This document shows positions 9,323-21,757 of a DNA stretch of 64,000 bases, piece after piece (the stretch's first letter is position 1; every line of letters starts with the position of its first letter). The position numbers and the translations under genes are program-made. Source of the stretch: Deroplatys truncata (Eukaryota > Arthropoda > Insecta > Mantodea > Mantidae); the NCBI GenBank assembly GCA_030765065.1, contig CM060990.1, positions 674,218,118 through 674,282,117 on the forward strand. Reading direction: 5' to 3'. Under the pieces are notes generated by a model. The model did no database searches. It worked only from the letters and a program-made list of their open reading frames with translations, and was not told the origin of the DNA.

Positions 9323-11027
9323 CCTACTCCTTACCGAAATTACAACCAAAAGGTAAATACAGGACACTTTCTCTTCCAAAAAAAAGTTTTAAGCAGAAAA
9401 ATCAAGAAATATTGCAGAATCAGTATCTATCTGTTTTTTTTCGTCTTCTGACTATTTACATGTCTAAATGTTATAATTATCTAAATGCGCGTATACAGTT
9501 GTGCACAAATAGTGTATAAAATATTAAATTTTGATTTTCTTGTAATCTGGTTTTCTTATCCTTCATCAGTTTCAAATATTTCACAAGATTATGGTCCGTA
9601 TTTTATGTAATATCAATTATGTATATAAATATGTAAACAAAATAGGCCAAATATCTAGCAAATAAATACGTAATGTAGCAATTATATAAAATAGAACGTT
9701 ATATTTCTTTGTTAGAAAATAGAAGTTTACAGGTAGTCAAGTTCAGATTACTATATTAATTTTTATCAGTTCACTTCTACTACTAAGCATTGCAAGACCA
9801 GTATCTGTGAGAAATGTTTAATTCACGTACCTGAACTTTATTCCTAGATATTACCTGTAACCGTTGCCACTAACACTGTAAATTCACTATTATAAAATGT
9901 AGTCTGCCGCTGCAACTCTACAAGTATTATCTGTTTCTTTGAAGAAACCTGTTGTTTATTCCTAATATGAAATGTTGTTGAGTATTTATCACAAGTTTGG
10001 CAGAGGGCGTTTTATATCTGTTGTGAAAGCACTGTGAATCAAAAGTGTGTTTTCACCTTTGACGACGCTACTAATGCCATGGTTAACTTAAACACAATGG
10101 ACTGCTACAGTTTGTGATGCGATTTGACAACAAAGAAAAGCGTTTAAAACAAGTCATTGTTGTGGGCATCAAACTTTGTAATGGAAATGTCGAGGACTGA
10201 TAACAATGCATTAGTAGCACTATAATAAAACCTTCAAATTGTATTCCCTTTGTTGCTATGTAACAACAATGTATGAGTAGAACAAACAAACAAAACTGTT
10301 CAAATTATATTTCCTTCCTTACTATGATATTCTATAAGTAATAGTAAGAATAGTAATAATAATAAAAATATAAGTGCAAATGAAACCGAAAATGTATAAT
10401 AATACTGCAATAATATTAAAATATCTTAAATTATGTAGTGCGTATAAAACATATGTAGAAAATGTAAAATATACTTTATGTATAACATTCCTAAATCTGT
10501 ATCTCGTCAAAATTTCCCATTTATTCATACATAAATATGTAACAATGAAATATGTAATTACATATAATCTGGGCTCTACTCACGAAGCAATTTTATTCAG
10601 TTTACTTCAGATTTTCAGCAAGTGTTATTTAACTACGGAAGAAGAAGACATCTCAAGAACTTTTTCTTGATATCATGCACGTTTTTTAAAGCAATACATT
10701 ATCGATTTTTATAGAGTAAGTGTTACATACTCTATTATTTTTCACAAAAGAGTTTTTAATGTTCCACGAAGCAATCAGGGTTTAGTATATAATATGCAGA
10801 CGAAATTTCATGCTTAATTCTAAATTAGTTCCAGAGATAATTTTCTATACTTGGTTTCACTGTTTTGAAAAATTGCTCCATACGATGTAGATAATCATGT
10901 TTTGAAACAATTAATATTTTATAGCCAAAATCTTTATTAATATATAAATAGATTATAGCGATGAATTTGTAATTATCTTATTAGTTAAATAAATGTTAAA
11001 TATGAGATTTAATTTTTTTTCTTAAAA
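9323..11027. other. No recognisable gene; small 63-bp-period duplication near 10204-10330
   Basis: AT-rich sequence. CAATGCATTAGTAG at 10204 and CAATGTATGAGTAG at 10267 start two loosely matching blocks. Otherwise I see nothing coding or structured. Confidence 0.45.
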
Positions 11028-11470
11028 TGTATACAATATGGACACTGTTGTTTAATAACATCAGAACCAAGCATGTTAACAAAATTTCATCTCAACATTT
11101 TTATACCGTTATATACAAGGAGGGATTCTTAAGTTTATTGATTTATACCGAAAACTACGTCGCGTGGAACAATTAGAAAATGAGAATGTGCGATAAATGA
11201 AAATTATAATGCTAAAGTAACACTATTTCTGAGTAAATGTTGTATAGGATGCATTTAGTTCATCTACAGGCTCTCCTTTATATTTTTCTGCTCCTCTGCA
11301 ATTAATTTAGTATTTTAAGGTTCCTTTGGCGTCCGTTGAATGGTTCGTTCACGTTTATAAAAGGAACAATTTATAGCTTTTGGCACAATTTTGAAGGAAT
11401 TTAGGCTCATAGGCAAACATTTAAATCAATATATGACATGCTTTAAAAGGTCCTTAAGCTATAATATACT
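11028..11470 (+). repeat. Dispersed repeat, copy 2 (partner at 4316-4770)
   Basis: Collinear with 4316-4770, sharing CCGAAAACTACGTCGCGTGG, GGCTCTCCTTTAT and TGACATGCTTTAAAAGGTCC. Slightly shorter because of small deletions. Confidence 0.75.
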
Positions 11471-11694
11471 AAAGTAGAAGACTAAATACACTAAAATCCA
11501 TATATACCTATATGGTTGTTGTCAATTTTTGGCCGTTTTTCACACATGTGTTTTCTTAATAAGAAGAAAGTAAAATGGAAAAGATAAATAATGAAAGGGC
11601 ACCATGAGAGCTCGTTTTGTATTTTGTTATACCGATGTTACATTTTTGGGCTTTTAAATGTCCTTTTAAACACCCAGGCCATAGAATGGATAAA

Positions 11695-12160
11695 ATTGAG
11701 TTTTATTTATGGACGTTCTTTAACTACCACGGTTCACAGCGTCCCATTCTATAGTGGGCGTGAAAGACCAGACATTTTGCTCAGAGGCCTCTTTATCATG
11801 CTTGAAGTCCTTTTGCGTGCCGCAAATCTACGGCACGGGACCACCGGCTTTAACTCTCTTCCCAAGAAAGCCATGCTCAGGATTTTTACGACCAAAAAAA
11901 TCCATGCACCATTAATGCTTATTTCCTACTTAATTATTAATGGTTATTTCATTCAAATCACAATTAAATTAAAGTTAATATTATAATTCCTATAAATATT
12001 AACTGCTCATTAAATTCATAGGAAACTTTAATAAATCTGTAACCCCAGGGCACATTCAAACAGAATGATATTTCCTATTTGCCTACGCCATTGTACGTTC
12101 CTGCCCTCCTCCGGGACTGAACCCGCAACCTCGGAAACTTGAAGCTAGTATCATAGAGTG
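11695..12160 (-). repeat. SINE-like family A copy, split by about 170 bp of unrelated sequence
   Basis: TTTTATTTATGGACGTTCTT through GGGACCACCGGCTTTAAC to AAAAATCCATGC (11695-11910) matches family A of the tandem units. The next family A block, CCCTCCTCCGGGACTGAACC with the tRNA-like box, resumes only near 12100. The 170 or so AT-rich bases between are an insertion, since in the array the two blocks are adjacent. The tRNA-like promoter is at the right, so the SINE reads on the minus strand. Confidence 0.65.
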
Positions 12161-12337
12161 ATCCTCGGGTACTGCTAAGCTTAGAGTTACTTGACTTGGC
12201 CTTATGAAGGTAAGGGAAAATGCCGTTGAAGAGGGCAAACCCTTATCTAGGCACTCGCCCCAGGCTACTTATTGTTGAGCCTCCCATTGTACAAGAAAAA
12301 ATAAAAGGTACTTATTGCAGTAAGACGTTATCAAACT

Positions 12338-12640
12338 GAGCGGGGTGGCTCAAGCTCGTATTCCGGAGACTCCGGATTCGATTCTCATTGGACCAGTTAC
12401 CCTGACCGTGGGATTTTTTTTTCTAGGATGATAGGTAAATGTTGCACTACCACGAATTTTCCACCCCTCGTTTCCCCTCATTACACTTTCAGGATATTCA
12501 ATATTTTCAGGGTTCCAGGGCCAGGTGCGTGGATGGTGGTGTGCTGCGTATGCGGTGAACGTGCTTTAAGGAGAAAATAGTTTTCTTCCTGGCATATAGT
12601 CTTCTGCTTGAACCTGTTCGCGACTAATAAGACGCGGTAT
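12338..12640 (+). repeat. tRNA-derived SINE (forward)
   Basis: GAGCGGGGTGGCTCAAGCTC followed by GGATTCGATTCTC resembles a Pol III A box and B box. Downstream, CCCTCGTTTCCCC and CAGGGCCAGGTGCGTGGATG form a body different from families A and B. The 3' end is uncertain. Confidence 0.5.
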
Positions 12641-13095
12641 GCAAGGTGTTAAACATAACTAATTAGACATTATGCATTAACTAAATTAACTATCTCAAGT
12701 TTCAGTTTTATGATGGTATACTTTTAACTTTAATCATTTAATTATTCTCTGTGGTGTACAGCTCTACAGAAAGTTATCGAAAATAAATCATCGACCGCAC
12801 GAAAAAACTTACATTAGCCTACCTCGGCGTCACGAGGTGCATATTTTTGTCTCCAGATGGGGTAATGGTGTAATAGTTCGGTCTGCCGATAGCCTAGCCT
12901 TGGATTCTACACTATTCTGCTGTATTTATTGTTTAACTATACTCGCGATACCTAGAGTTATAAAACATTCCCACAAAAGCAATGACGTCGTTTCCTATAT
13001 GTTCCTTCTCACTTCTCTCCCAGAATCGTGCTTGTAGCTATTTTCGCGAATAGCTATAACAAAGATAAGGAACTCCGATTTTTGAACAAACCTAT
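12641..13095. other. No recognisable gene
   Basis: No exon or repeat recognised apart from a weak tRNA-like stretch near 12850-12905 that I did not accept. Confidence 0.4.
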
Positions 13096-13590
13096 GTCTT
13101 ACTTTCTCTACCACGTACCTAGTATGGATAGAAGAAATGCCTATTGCATTCCACCCAAAAATTCAAACCAAGATTTCAAGGGAAATGCATGTTTTGAAGT
13201 CCCTGAATAAAAGCATTTTTACAAAAACATCGGTGCTTGAGAGAGTCCTTTTATGCATTTGTGTGTGTGAATAACTCAAAAACCAAAATTGGAATACATA
13301 TGCACCAAACTTTGTATTTAAATTCCGTATCTCCCAAAGATGCCACAAGATGGTTTAATTCCTGCATCTGAAATTAACCTTTATATTGAAAATAGTTCGT
13401 TTTTTTTTCTCAAAAATGAGCCTGATTTTGATTAAAACCTATGTATTATGCAATCTACATCACTAACAAAATGTAGGTATATCTTGAATTTTCAATTTCT
13501 TAACAAACTGCATAATTTGTGAAGTCCTCTTCATTCGAAATGGATTTTGTGTAAGAGGTAAACCATAAGAGATAATTAAAAACTTAGGTA
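13096..13590 (+). repeat. Family R interspersed repeat, copy 1 (partial, diverged)
   Basis: Starts with the family R 5' hairpin (TACTTTCTCTACCACGTACC), continues through CATTCCACCCAAAAATTC, GCATGTTTTGAAGTCC, TGTGTGTGAATAACTCAAAAAC, TTCTTGATT-like and GAAGTCCTCTTCATTC blocks to AACCATAAGAGATAA. The satellite-bearing 3' part is absent. No ORF is conserved between copies. Confidence 0.75.
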
Positions 13591-14122
13591 ATGTTGCTGC
13601 CGTCCTCTTCCTGCCCTACGTCACCGTATGCTGTCAACACGCTAAAGTAAAACATCACTAGAAATACGCGAGTGGCAGTAACGCATTATGAGGATGGTGT
13701 TGGGATTATGTATAAATGCCGACGAGACGGAGAAGTCCGCGAGAAAGTCCCTCTATCGTTTATTACAGGGTATACAATTTATTCTTACTCAAGCTTTTTA
13801 CTTTCTCCATCACGTACCTAGTAGGTAGAGAAGGTATTGAATTCCATCCAAAAATTCGAGACCGAGCTTTCGCTGCAACTACATGTTTTGAGGTCCCGTG
13901 AATCGAAAGAAAGCAAAATTGAAAAGTCAGAAAAATACCACACCTGGTATTTAGGTTCAGTACCTTCCAAAGATGCGACACGAAGAGTTTTCAAGAAAAT
14001 CTCCTTCCCCAACTACCCTTTACATGCAGCATTTTTCGAAAATTTTTAATTCTTTGAAAAATGGCTCTAACAATTTTTATTAAAATATCATATGTTAAAG
14101 ATATTTACATGACAAATAAAAT

Positions 14123-14244
14123 GTGGCTAGATCCGTAGTTCAGTCTTTAGAGCACCTGCTTTCTGTACCAAGGGTCCCGGGTTCGATTCCCGGCTGGGGT
14201 GGGAATTATTCCCTATCCTCCCCCAGAGTCTGGAAGTATGAATG

Positions 14245-14291
<47 letters not shown>

Positions 14292-14407
14292 TCTAATGAT
14301 TAAAAAAACCAAAAGTGCAAGAAACCCAACGACAAGTGAATACGCGTTAACACCATTGCTTTAGGCAATATATGGTTAAAGGCAGAGTACAACTGGAACT
14401 TTAAGAA
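14123..14407 (+). mobile_element. Complete tRNA-derived SINE with 9-bp target duplication
   Basis: AAATAAAAT flanks it on both sides (14114-14122 and 14408-14416), and an uninterrupted family R copy (near 30994) shows the duplicated bases once. The head, GTGGCTAGATCCGTAGTTCA ... GGGTCCCGGGTTCGATTCCC, carries clear A and B boxes. The middle holds a (TG)n run at about 14250-14290. It inserted into a family R copy, so it is younger than that copy. Confidence 0.85.
14250..14290. repeat. (TG)n microsatellite inside the SINE
   Basis: An uninterrupted TG run of about 20 units. ORFs with Thr-His repeats on the minus strand come from it. Confidence 0.95.
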
Positions 14408-14727
14408 AAATAAAATCTGTATCTTGAATTCTCTGGAAATAGCCTGCGAAGTCCTCTTTATTCGGCAGGAGTTTTGTATAATCTTGTATAATTGGTAAAC
14501 GTTAGCGATAGACGAAAACATACCACACAAAAAATGTAGATAGATCTCTTTAAAACACACAATTCACTTAAAATGTTTTCTGTGGCATAACCCATTTCTG
14601 AGATATCCATTATCAAAGATTCGAATTTTTCAATACCTGTCATTCTTTTAAAGTCTTATCGATTTCAATTGTTTCTCACGATGTCATAGAAACGGTATGG
14701 ATATTGTCACCTCATTGCAGTACACGT

Positions 14728-14880
14728 GTGGCTCATGGATAATGACAACAATGCTGCCACCGCTTCTGTGTAATAACGTATTCTGCTGATATTTCACCTA
14801 ATTTACAACAATGTGTTCGTGGCTCAAGGACAATGACAACAATGTTGCCACTGCTTCAGTGTAATAACGTATTTGTGCGA
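14728..14880 (+). repeat. 91-bp-period duplication
   Basis: GGCTCATGGATAATGACAAC (14730) and GGCTCAAGGACAATGACAAC (14821) begin two copies that both run through TGCCAC and GTGTAATAACGTATT. Confidence 0.8.
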
Positions 14881-15639
14881 TAATGTGTTTGCCCTAAAAG
14901 AAAAGCATTTTCACTGGGTATGAATCAACATGCAGGTTTGGTTAACTTTGTACAATAAGTGTGCTTTAATGCAATATAACGAAGAAAAATTGTATGTGTT
15001 TGAAATAACAGCGCCGCACCGGGAATTTCGTATTACAATGTTATCTTCCGCGCCTTCATTTCCTACGGTTGGCAACGCTGCTAGCAGAAGACAGGCCGCT
15101 ATTATGCAGGATAATCTGAACATATCATAATATTCGTTTATTTAACCAACACGCAGTTCCAGCCTACTAGTGTGACTGACAAACGCTATACTTTAAATAT
15201 CCCGTAGCACCAAATACCATTTATTTTAGCAAATTTATGAGGATTTGCGTAAAAACCCAGTCGCAGGCCCCCTTTTTCCTGATCATGAATATTGGCTTTT
15301 CCTACGATCCGTTCCATTTACACTTACGGTCCATTCCGCGCCTACCGTAATTCGACACATCCGTTGCTGCATGTAACATAATTCTCCATACTGCCAAAAT
15401 ACAGATCATTCTAATGTTATTAATCGCTACAACGTTGGTATGATTTAGCGAGGTGACAGGGAGAGGATGGCAGCAACATTACCATTATTTGCACATAAAA
15501 TGTAAATCACTTTAGAACACAAATTATTATAAACAACTTTTTTTTATGAAATCAGACATCCGTTATTATTGGTTTGAATTTTTTTATATTCTCTTGCCAT
15601 TTTATAAAGTGCTATCGCCATTTAGTTATCGTTGTTCTT
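14881..15639. other. No recognisable gene
   Basis: Open frames of 66-70 codons on both strands (14911-15130) overlap each other. Neither resembles a known family and neither has splice or start context that decides between them. Confidence 0.4.
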
Positions 15640-15995
15640 TTTTAATTATGTCCTGTACATGCAAAGAAAACGGAATGCAACCAGCTCTTAAAATATTTGA
15701 CTATCGCTTAAAGCTTACCATATTCCCGTTGTATCTACAAGAAAATTAGCAATAAGTGTTTGCAAATGTTTACCTCCTTGTCATATTATAAAAGAGCATG
15801 GAATTTATAAACATTTACTAACGCAATAATCGCTTATAAAAATTTTACCATCATTTTGGCTTCCTGTATCTCGTTTGTACCAACAATGAAAAGTGAAATA
15901 AAACAAATTCTGCAAACGTTTGTCTCGATCAACATGCAGTTAGTAGAAAGAAAAGGAAAAGCTTTTGTAAGAATGGTTTGCACAGCTGTTTTACT
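15640..15995 (+). repeat. Family R 3' part (one decayed satellite monomer)
   Basis: GTCCTGTACATGCAAAG, TTGACTATCGCTTAAAGC and CTACAAGAAAATTAGCAATA match the 204-bp monomer of the array at 36091-37300; later ATCAACATG and TTTTGTAAGAATGGTTTG continue the match after a small insertion. The family R 5' part is missing here. Confidence 0.7.
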
Positions 15996-17335
15996 TATGA
16001 CAGTAAACCTGCGTCTCTTGGATTAATTAAATTATATCACAACACAATAAATGTTCAACGTTCAGGGAAGAAAGAACATAACGATCTCAGAACCCAATCA
16101 GATATTGAACATAAGTATAATTTAATGAAGACAACGTTTTAAATGAATTCTCTATTTTGCCTTTAGTTAACTTTCCCTTGCTTGTTATACACACAACGTT
16201 TCATGGTGATCGCGAGTTAAAGAAATGCAAAGACCAACGGCCAGACTGACGGACGAGTTCCTCTTAGTTATGTTTGTGTCTACATATTGAAAACTCTAAC
16301 AACTTATTATAGTATCTGTAGTTGAAACTTACAGTAAAAGATGTTGGTGAATTCCGAAGACAAAATCACTTTTGAACCCAGACACCTTGTGATACCTTTG
16401 AACACTCCACAAACTGCAATGAACGCACTGCTTTCTTGTCCACAGCGCAGTACACAGCGCTCTGGTGTCGTAACGGCGAAGTTTTACCCCTCCATTCGCA
16501 TAGTTTTTAAGGCAAGGGAGGGGAATAAGACATACAGATAATCCTTTTTCACTATAAGCTAAAAGGAGAAGTAAACAAAATTAAATATATCATTGCACCG
16601 AGCACATGGCAGCACTACGTGGAGGATGGCGGGAACTAAGTACCCGTGAGAGGAAATTGCTTCAGACAGAATGCGAATACAATATATTGCGCAACTTGGG
16701 AATCATTAGCTTTTAAACATTGTATGTTATATTTTGCCTTACATCCTAAACTTCTAACACATAATACTAAGAGTGGACAAATAAAAGTTTCACCTGAACA
16801 GTTCGGCATCTGTGATTAAAGATACTGGATTAAACTGTTCTTACCTTCAGGCTTTAGAAATCATTCATTTAATGACTAATAATCAGTATACCACCTTTGC
16901 TTTAACGTTTTATGAGTCAAGCTAAAAAAAAAAAAATCGTTAGCACTATAGGTTAAAACACAACAGTAAACAAACGCGACCCAAGCAGTTCGAGTAACAA
17001 TTTTGCATCACTAACACATTGTTGCTAAACAATGGCCAACCATATTCATTGTCGTTTAAAGGTGGGTACTTTTCACAGAATTTGTCTTTTGGCTTATCTT
17101 GTCTTATAGTATGCCCGTAGAAAATGCTTGTAAAATCAAAACGAAAGCGAATAAATTACCTTAGGAGTGAGTTTAGAACATGATGTGGTATTTTGCAAAT
17201 CGCGTCAGGAACACAACAAACGTAGCCATTTTTCCGATAAATCACATACAGAGTGGGTACTGCCAACCTAAATAAAAATTGAAATGCACTAAATATGCGA
17301 TGTGTTGTTGTTTCTGCGAACGTGAATGATTCGAG
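15996..17335. other. No recognisable gene
   Basis: AT-rich sequence with a poly-A run near 16925. A 66-codon frame at 16341 is unrecognised and has no support. Confidence 0.4.
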
Positions 17336-17337
17336 TT

Positions 17338-17480
17338 TTAGACGCGCAGATCCCTCGGCTACGCCCTGTCGTCTCTTCGCGAAACTTGCTACACTCCTCT
17401 CATTATAAAAAACATCCCTCGGCTACGCTTTGAGGCTGAGGGCCCTCAATCTCTCGGCTACGCCTTGAGGCTGAGTATCT
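17338..17480 (+). repeat. Clustered short repeat CTCGGCTACGC
   Basis: CTCGGCTACGC occurs three times (about 17355, 17422 and 17453), each followed by a CTTTGAGGCTGAG-type phrase in two cases. The block is locally rich in CpG. Its nature is unknown. Confidence 0.7.
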
Positions 17481-18435
17481 TACCGGCTTCGGTGGCATTA
17501 TTCATATGTTGGCAGAATTACGTTAGAGCAAGCGTATGACATAGAGTGACATCTGTTTGACTTAAGACACATCATTTTCATCGCTGTGGGGCACACTGTA
17601 AAAGGGGATTATCGAAAGCATTTAATACAATTGTCTTACTAAAATGATGGGGACATTTTTAGGCAATATAAGGGATAAGTGGATAAGGAACTTAAGAAAG
17701 GTACAGCAGAATGAGCACAGTCTAGAAAGTGGTGAGATGGTATAGCAGCTTTATCCCATATATACAGCCTAGGGGCTAAATATGGGAGAGCTAGAGAACT
17801 GAAGCACTAGATTTCAAGCTTTAGAGTAAGTTTTATTTGTATATGGTAATAAGGATGGAAATAAATGTTAGAGTAGTGCGGGACAAAAATACGCGCAGGG
17901 TAAGACGGCCGTGCAATTGGCAGCACTGTATGCTGTTGGAAGAATTACATGACCGACTGCCTCTCTGCATAGTTTCCTTGTGCTGGTGTGTTTCGTCTTT
18001 AAACTATGAGATAAGATTGAAAATCATTCATCTTGATGTTATTTTTCGTGGTTTTGGAAATGTGATTGAGCTATTAGAAATGTTCACAATTCGTTAATTT
18101 TCATTTTGTGCTTTGAATAACAAATTATTAATTATAATCATTAATGCAGATATTACAGCCTAAAAGTAAACATTTTTAGGATTAATAGCCCACTGTGTCC
18201 AAGTTTTACATAGTAGTCCAAAAATGATACTACAACTTCTTAAAATAGAACAGTAGAACTATTATGCCAAGTTTCATGCAAAACTAAAGAAAACTATCCC
18301 GCATGGGACATTTGACATATTGAAAAATGTCGTTCTGAGAAAACTTAAATTTTATACTGAAAACATTTATACAGCTAATGTACTTGATGTAAAGGGTTAA
18401 AATTGTCCAGAATCATAGCTCTTTCCCTCCTTCTT
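17481..18435. other. 3' flank of the transposase, no end identified
   Basis: No terminal repeat matching the candidate right end at 20886-20900 was found. The 86-codon frame at 17837-18097 is not recognised. Confidence 0.4.
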
Positions 18436-20355
18436 CTACTTAGCCTCTTCTGCTTGTATTTTCAACACCTTCTTCTTCTTCTTTCTGGTGGACTTCTGCT
18501 GTTGTAATGTGGAGCGGCGACTTTCATACTTTCTGCAAGAATCTCTTTTCAGAGCTATTTTTCTTCCTTTTCCAGTAATTTCTTCTCCAGTTGAACTGGC
18601 TTTTACTTCTTGTGAAGCAATGCATCCCATATTATATTCAGAAATGGCATCAATTACTCCTATGTCTAACCTTTTCCTGGAAACAAAGGTTTCCTTAGGA
18701 CACTTTCTCCAAATTGAAGAATGCAAACTTTCATTTGCATTCTGAGTTCCACCTTGGGTGCATCTTGACAAAAGTTCAGTACAGGCTAGTCTTTGGTACA
18801 ATGGTAGTATTTTTACTAGCATAGCAGAAGAAAACTGTATAGACATAACCTTATGGCTTTTTGGCTTTTTTTCTTCTGCAATACTTCTGCTGTAGAAGCA
18901 CCATGAATCTTTTCCAGAAGGACATTTACTATGTTTTGGGCTTTCATCAGTAGATGAGCAATGATACAAAGTGACATAGATGGCAGATTTCATCCTATCA
19001 ACATCAGGTAAATTAGAAACAATGGCATTCCTATAATAATTGGTTAACTTGACAATATTAGCTTCTTTTAGTGTTCCTGGTCCTCGCCCACCAAGTTGAG
19101 TGCCTTTTGCTTTCCATTCCTGTACCAAATTCCTTAATCCTGTATCCATCCTCTTGGCAATATGGTTAACACACTCTTCTTTTATAATTGTGGTATCTGA
19201 TCCATATATAGCTTCCTTTGCCAGGTGAAGGAATGTTTTGGCATCACCGTCAGATAATAGAGTTGTGTAGCTCACGGAACACTCACTTACAGACCTCTTC
19301 CATAAGATATCTGCTGCAGAAACTTCCATAGCAACAGATGAACCAGAGTAATTCTTACAGCATTCTCCAGGTATACTTTTATGTCCTCTAAGTCATATGT
19401 TATACTCTGGAGTATCTTCTCCCAGTTCATTTGGAGAGAGGACACACATGGGGCAATATTTTGGTAAAATTTCAAAGTCATTGACTAATCCAGTTAAAAT
19501 ATCAATTACTATCCCTATCCCATATAAAGATCTGAACCATCTCTTGTGCCAGGTTCCGTCAAAAGACACAGCTATATCTATTACTTTCTTATTTATGTTT
19601 GCAGCATTCAGATCCTTATGGGCTTTATACACTGCTTCTCTTGATTTGGAAACAACATTTTTTCTTATGGTCTCTGATTCATCTGCTAAGGCATGCATAT
19701 GCTTAGTGAATGTTTTATAATCTATTATATTTAAATTCATGCTCATGCAAAATCTTTCCATTGTTCTGTGACCACCTCCAATTTTTAAAAATGACTCTAT
19801 ACATCTCCTATTTACATCAAAAGCAGCCTTTTTACTTTTGGAATCAGTCTTTACTTTTGGGCTGGAGTAAACATCTGAAAATGTCTTGTCACAATTCTTA
19901 CATTTTACAGTAAGCTTACATGCTAGGCCCTTATTTTCTCCTGTTTCAATAATCAAAGACTTTTCCCCACATTCATCACATACTATATTGCTACATAACT
20001 CATTCAGAACTTGTGAGTGAATTAAAATGTATTTATTTTCATATAGGTTAGGCTGTGTAAGTGGTGTTTCAAAATATCTGAGCTTTTTGTCACTGGAAGA
20101 AGTTATTTCATGTGTACTGGTATGTGTGGGTAATGTATTATATACAACGGAAGTAGAATCTGAAATTTCTGTGCTACTATTTGAATCAGATAAAATACTT
20201 TTGTGATCACATGGCAATGTTGATGGGCCAGGTTGTGATTCTATAGTTTCTTTGGTAACACCTTTGCATCTTTTTTCAATATTTTTCAGAGTCTTCAGCT
20301 TCCTTTTACTCATCCTACCTATGGGTTTCCTCCAACTTGCACATAGTGTATGCAT
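18436..20355 (-). pseudogene. 'Mutator-like domain' transposase, nearly intact, one in-frame stop
   Basis: A single frame runs from the ATG at 20355 (alternative ATG at 20313, MSKRKLKTLK) to the stop at 18436, about 640 codons, broken only by a TGA at 19393-19395. In order: a Ser-rich N-terminus; a CxxC...CxxC zinc module (CSNIVCDECGE, KCKNCDKTF); GGGHRTMERFCMSMNL; the first catalytic-type Asp in VSFDGTWHKR; DFEILPKYCPMC; after the stop, GECCKNYSGSSVAME; a second Asp cluster in SDGDAKTF; CTQGGTQNANES; and a Lys-rich tail. This is the order of the arthropod proteins annotated as Mutator-like transposase domain. Related relics here are flanked by TTAA, which fits the Kolobok type. The stop makes this copy inactive unless it is read through. 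Confidence 0.8.
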
Positions 20356-20885
20356 TTCAATTACCAATAAATAAACTTGAAAGACACTGATAGTAATAAC
20401 CTCACAAAACCAAGCTGCATTTAAACATAACACATAATTATTTAAAACTTATAAAACAGATACAATCTTACAAATAAATCCTTAAAATATTTAAATACTA
20501 TAATAAAAATATATTTTACTCGTGTGAGAGGGCTGTATATTTTGTTTCTAAAAAATTCGGCTATATTTTGAACTCTTATGAAGATGAAGTTTTGTTGTAG
20601 TTACAGTAATGAACACCAGATGGAAGAAACAACCAATACACACTGACTATGGTGCAAATTTGAATGATTTTTTTGGAAAGTAACTATTTTGCAAGCGAGA
20701 ACAAAAATGGGCGTGGCAGGCATTTAAATTTCCGTGCAGTGGTTTTTAAAAATGACTACCAAACCCTTTAAAAATGTGCTTATCAACATAAAACGCTTTT
20801 AAATGTTTGACTAACATTATAAAGACTTAATTTATGCAGAAAACAAAAAATTGAAAATTTTGGCCATTTTGACTAAAAAATCTGT

Positions 20886-20900
20886 CCTAGGTCCCCTTAA
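20886..20900. other. Candidate right end of the transposase-bearing element
   Basis: CCTAGGTCCCCTTAA lies about 530 bases upstream of the transposase start. It resembles the end of the element at 33556-35905 (GATGCCTCCCC then TTAA). The matching left end was not found, so the call is weak. Confidence 0.35.
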
Positions 20901-21757
20901 TTCACCTTCTTCATGCTCTATGTTATCTTTCATTAACGGGCTATAGGAAACATATACAGGCACAATTAATACTTATAACACAGAACATGTTTTAGGTGAA
21001 AAACAAGCCGAGGTTTACAAAGAAATGACTATTTATTTTCTAAATAATGTTGACAGAATTCAAATAATAACCCAGCGTTTCACTTTATTTATCGATGTAA
21101 TCACCAGAGTTTTGTGATTTCTCTTTATGTCTTCTTTCATATGTCACATATTTTTATAGGCTTTTTACCGCCTATTTCTCATATACAAAGGTGGACACAG
21201 GATATTCGTCTTCAGCCAAATAAATGGAGATAAAATTCTCTTTTTCAATACACACAAACAAAATGATATTACATTTTCTGTTGTTGCGTTTTTCAAAATC
21301 TTTCATTTTGTTAGTTTTATAATGTTTTGAAAATTGCACTAAGTTTTTAATCTTTTCAGCTGTGGTGTTTACAAAATAATTTTATATGCACTCACTGATG
21401 CAGCGTTTTGTATATATACTACCTGGTATTTTCATGTAAATATGATTTAAAGTGGCGGAGAAATAAATTTGTGAAGTAGTAAAATTTGAGGTTTTAATGA
21501 GGAAAGTCAGGAAAAACGTTGAAAATCCCTGACTTTGACATTTTATTCTTCCTACAAATGAAAACGTATTTTCGCCGAAACGTCAGGTATCGCACAAAAA
21601 AAATATTGCTTTATTTAATTCATGAAAAATAATTCTGTAAATGCCACGTAAACAACTGTAAAACTAATAATATGCAAACTATTGGCAGCTACCGTAACAA
21701 GTAAAACTGAAATACTATTTGTTTTTTCTGCCTATTAAAAATCAGAAATTTAGATGT
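20901..21757. other. No recognisable gene
   Basis: AT-rich sequence without supported features. Confidence 0.4.

Larger units (their letters stand above)
13794..14690 (+). repeat. Family R copy 2, interrupted by a SINE
   Basis: Begins TTTACTTTCTCCATCACGTA and follows the family through CACCTGGTATTTAGGTTCAG and TTCAAGAAAATC to GACAAATAAAAT at 14122; resumes at 14408 with AAATAAAAT then CTGTATCTTGAATTCTCTGG. The missing middle is replaced by the SINE at 14123-14407. The 3' satellite part is absent. Confidence 0.8.

Noticed and set aside
12850-12910. tRNA-like box region
   Set aside because: GGTAATGGTGTAATAGTTCGG is suggestive, but there is no B box at the right distance.
14127-14312. Thr-His repeat ORF
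   Set aside because: By-product of the (TG)n run within the SINE.
17640-17660. GGGGACATTTTTAGG as the left end of the 18-20 kb element
   Set aside because: Shares only GGGGAC with the candidate right end and is not preceded by TTAA.
18488-19913. Plus-strand ORFs at 18488, 19397 and 19710
   Set aside because: Antisense shadows of the minus-strand transposase.
20356-20433. Longer N-terminus of the transposase
   Set aside because: The frame start at 20433 is GTG; the first ATG is at 20355.
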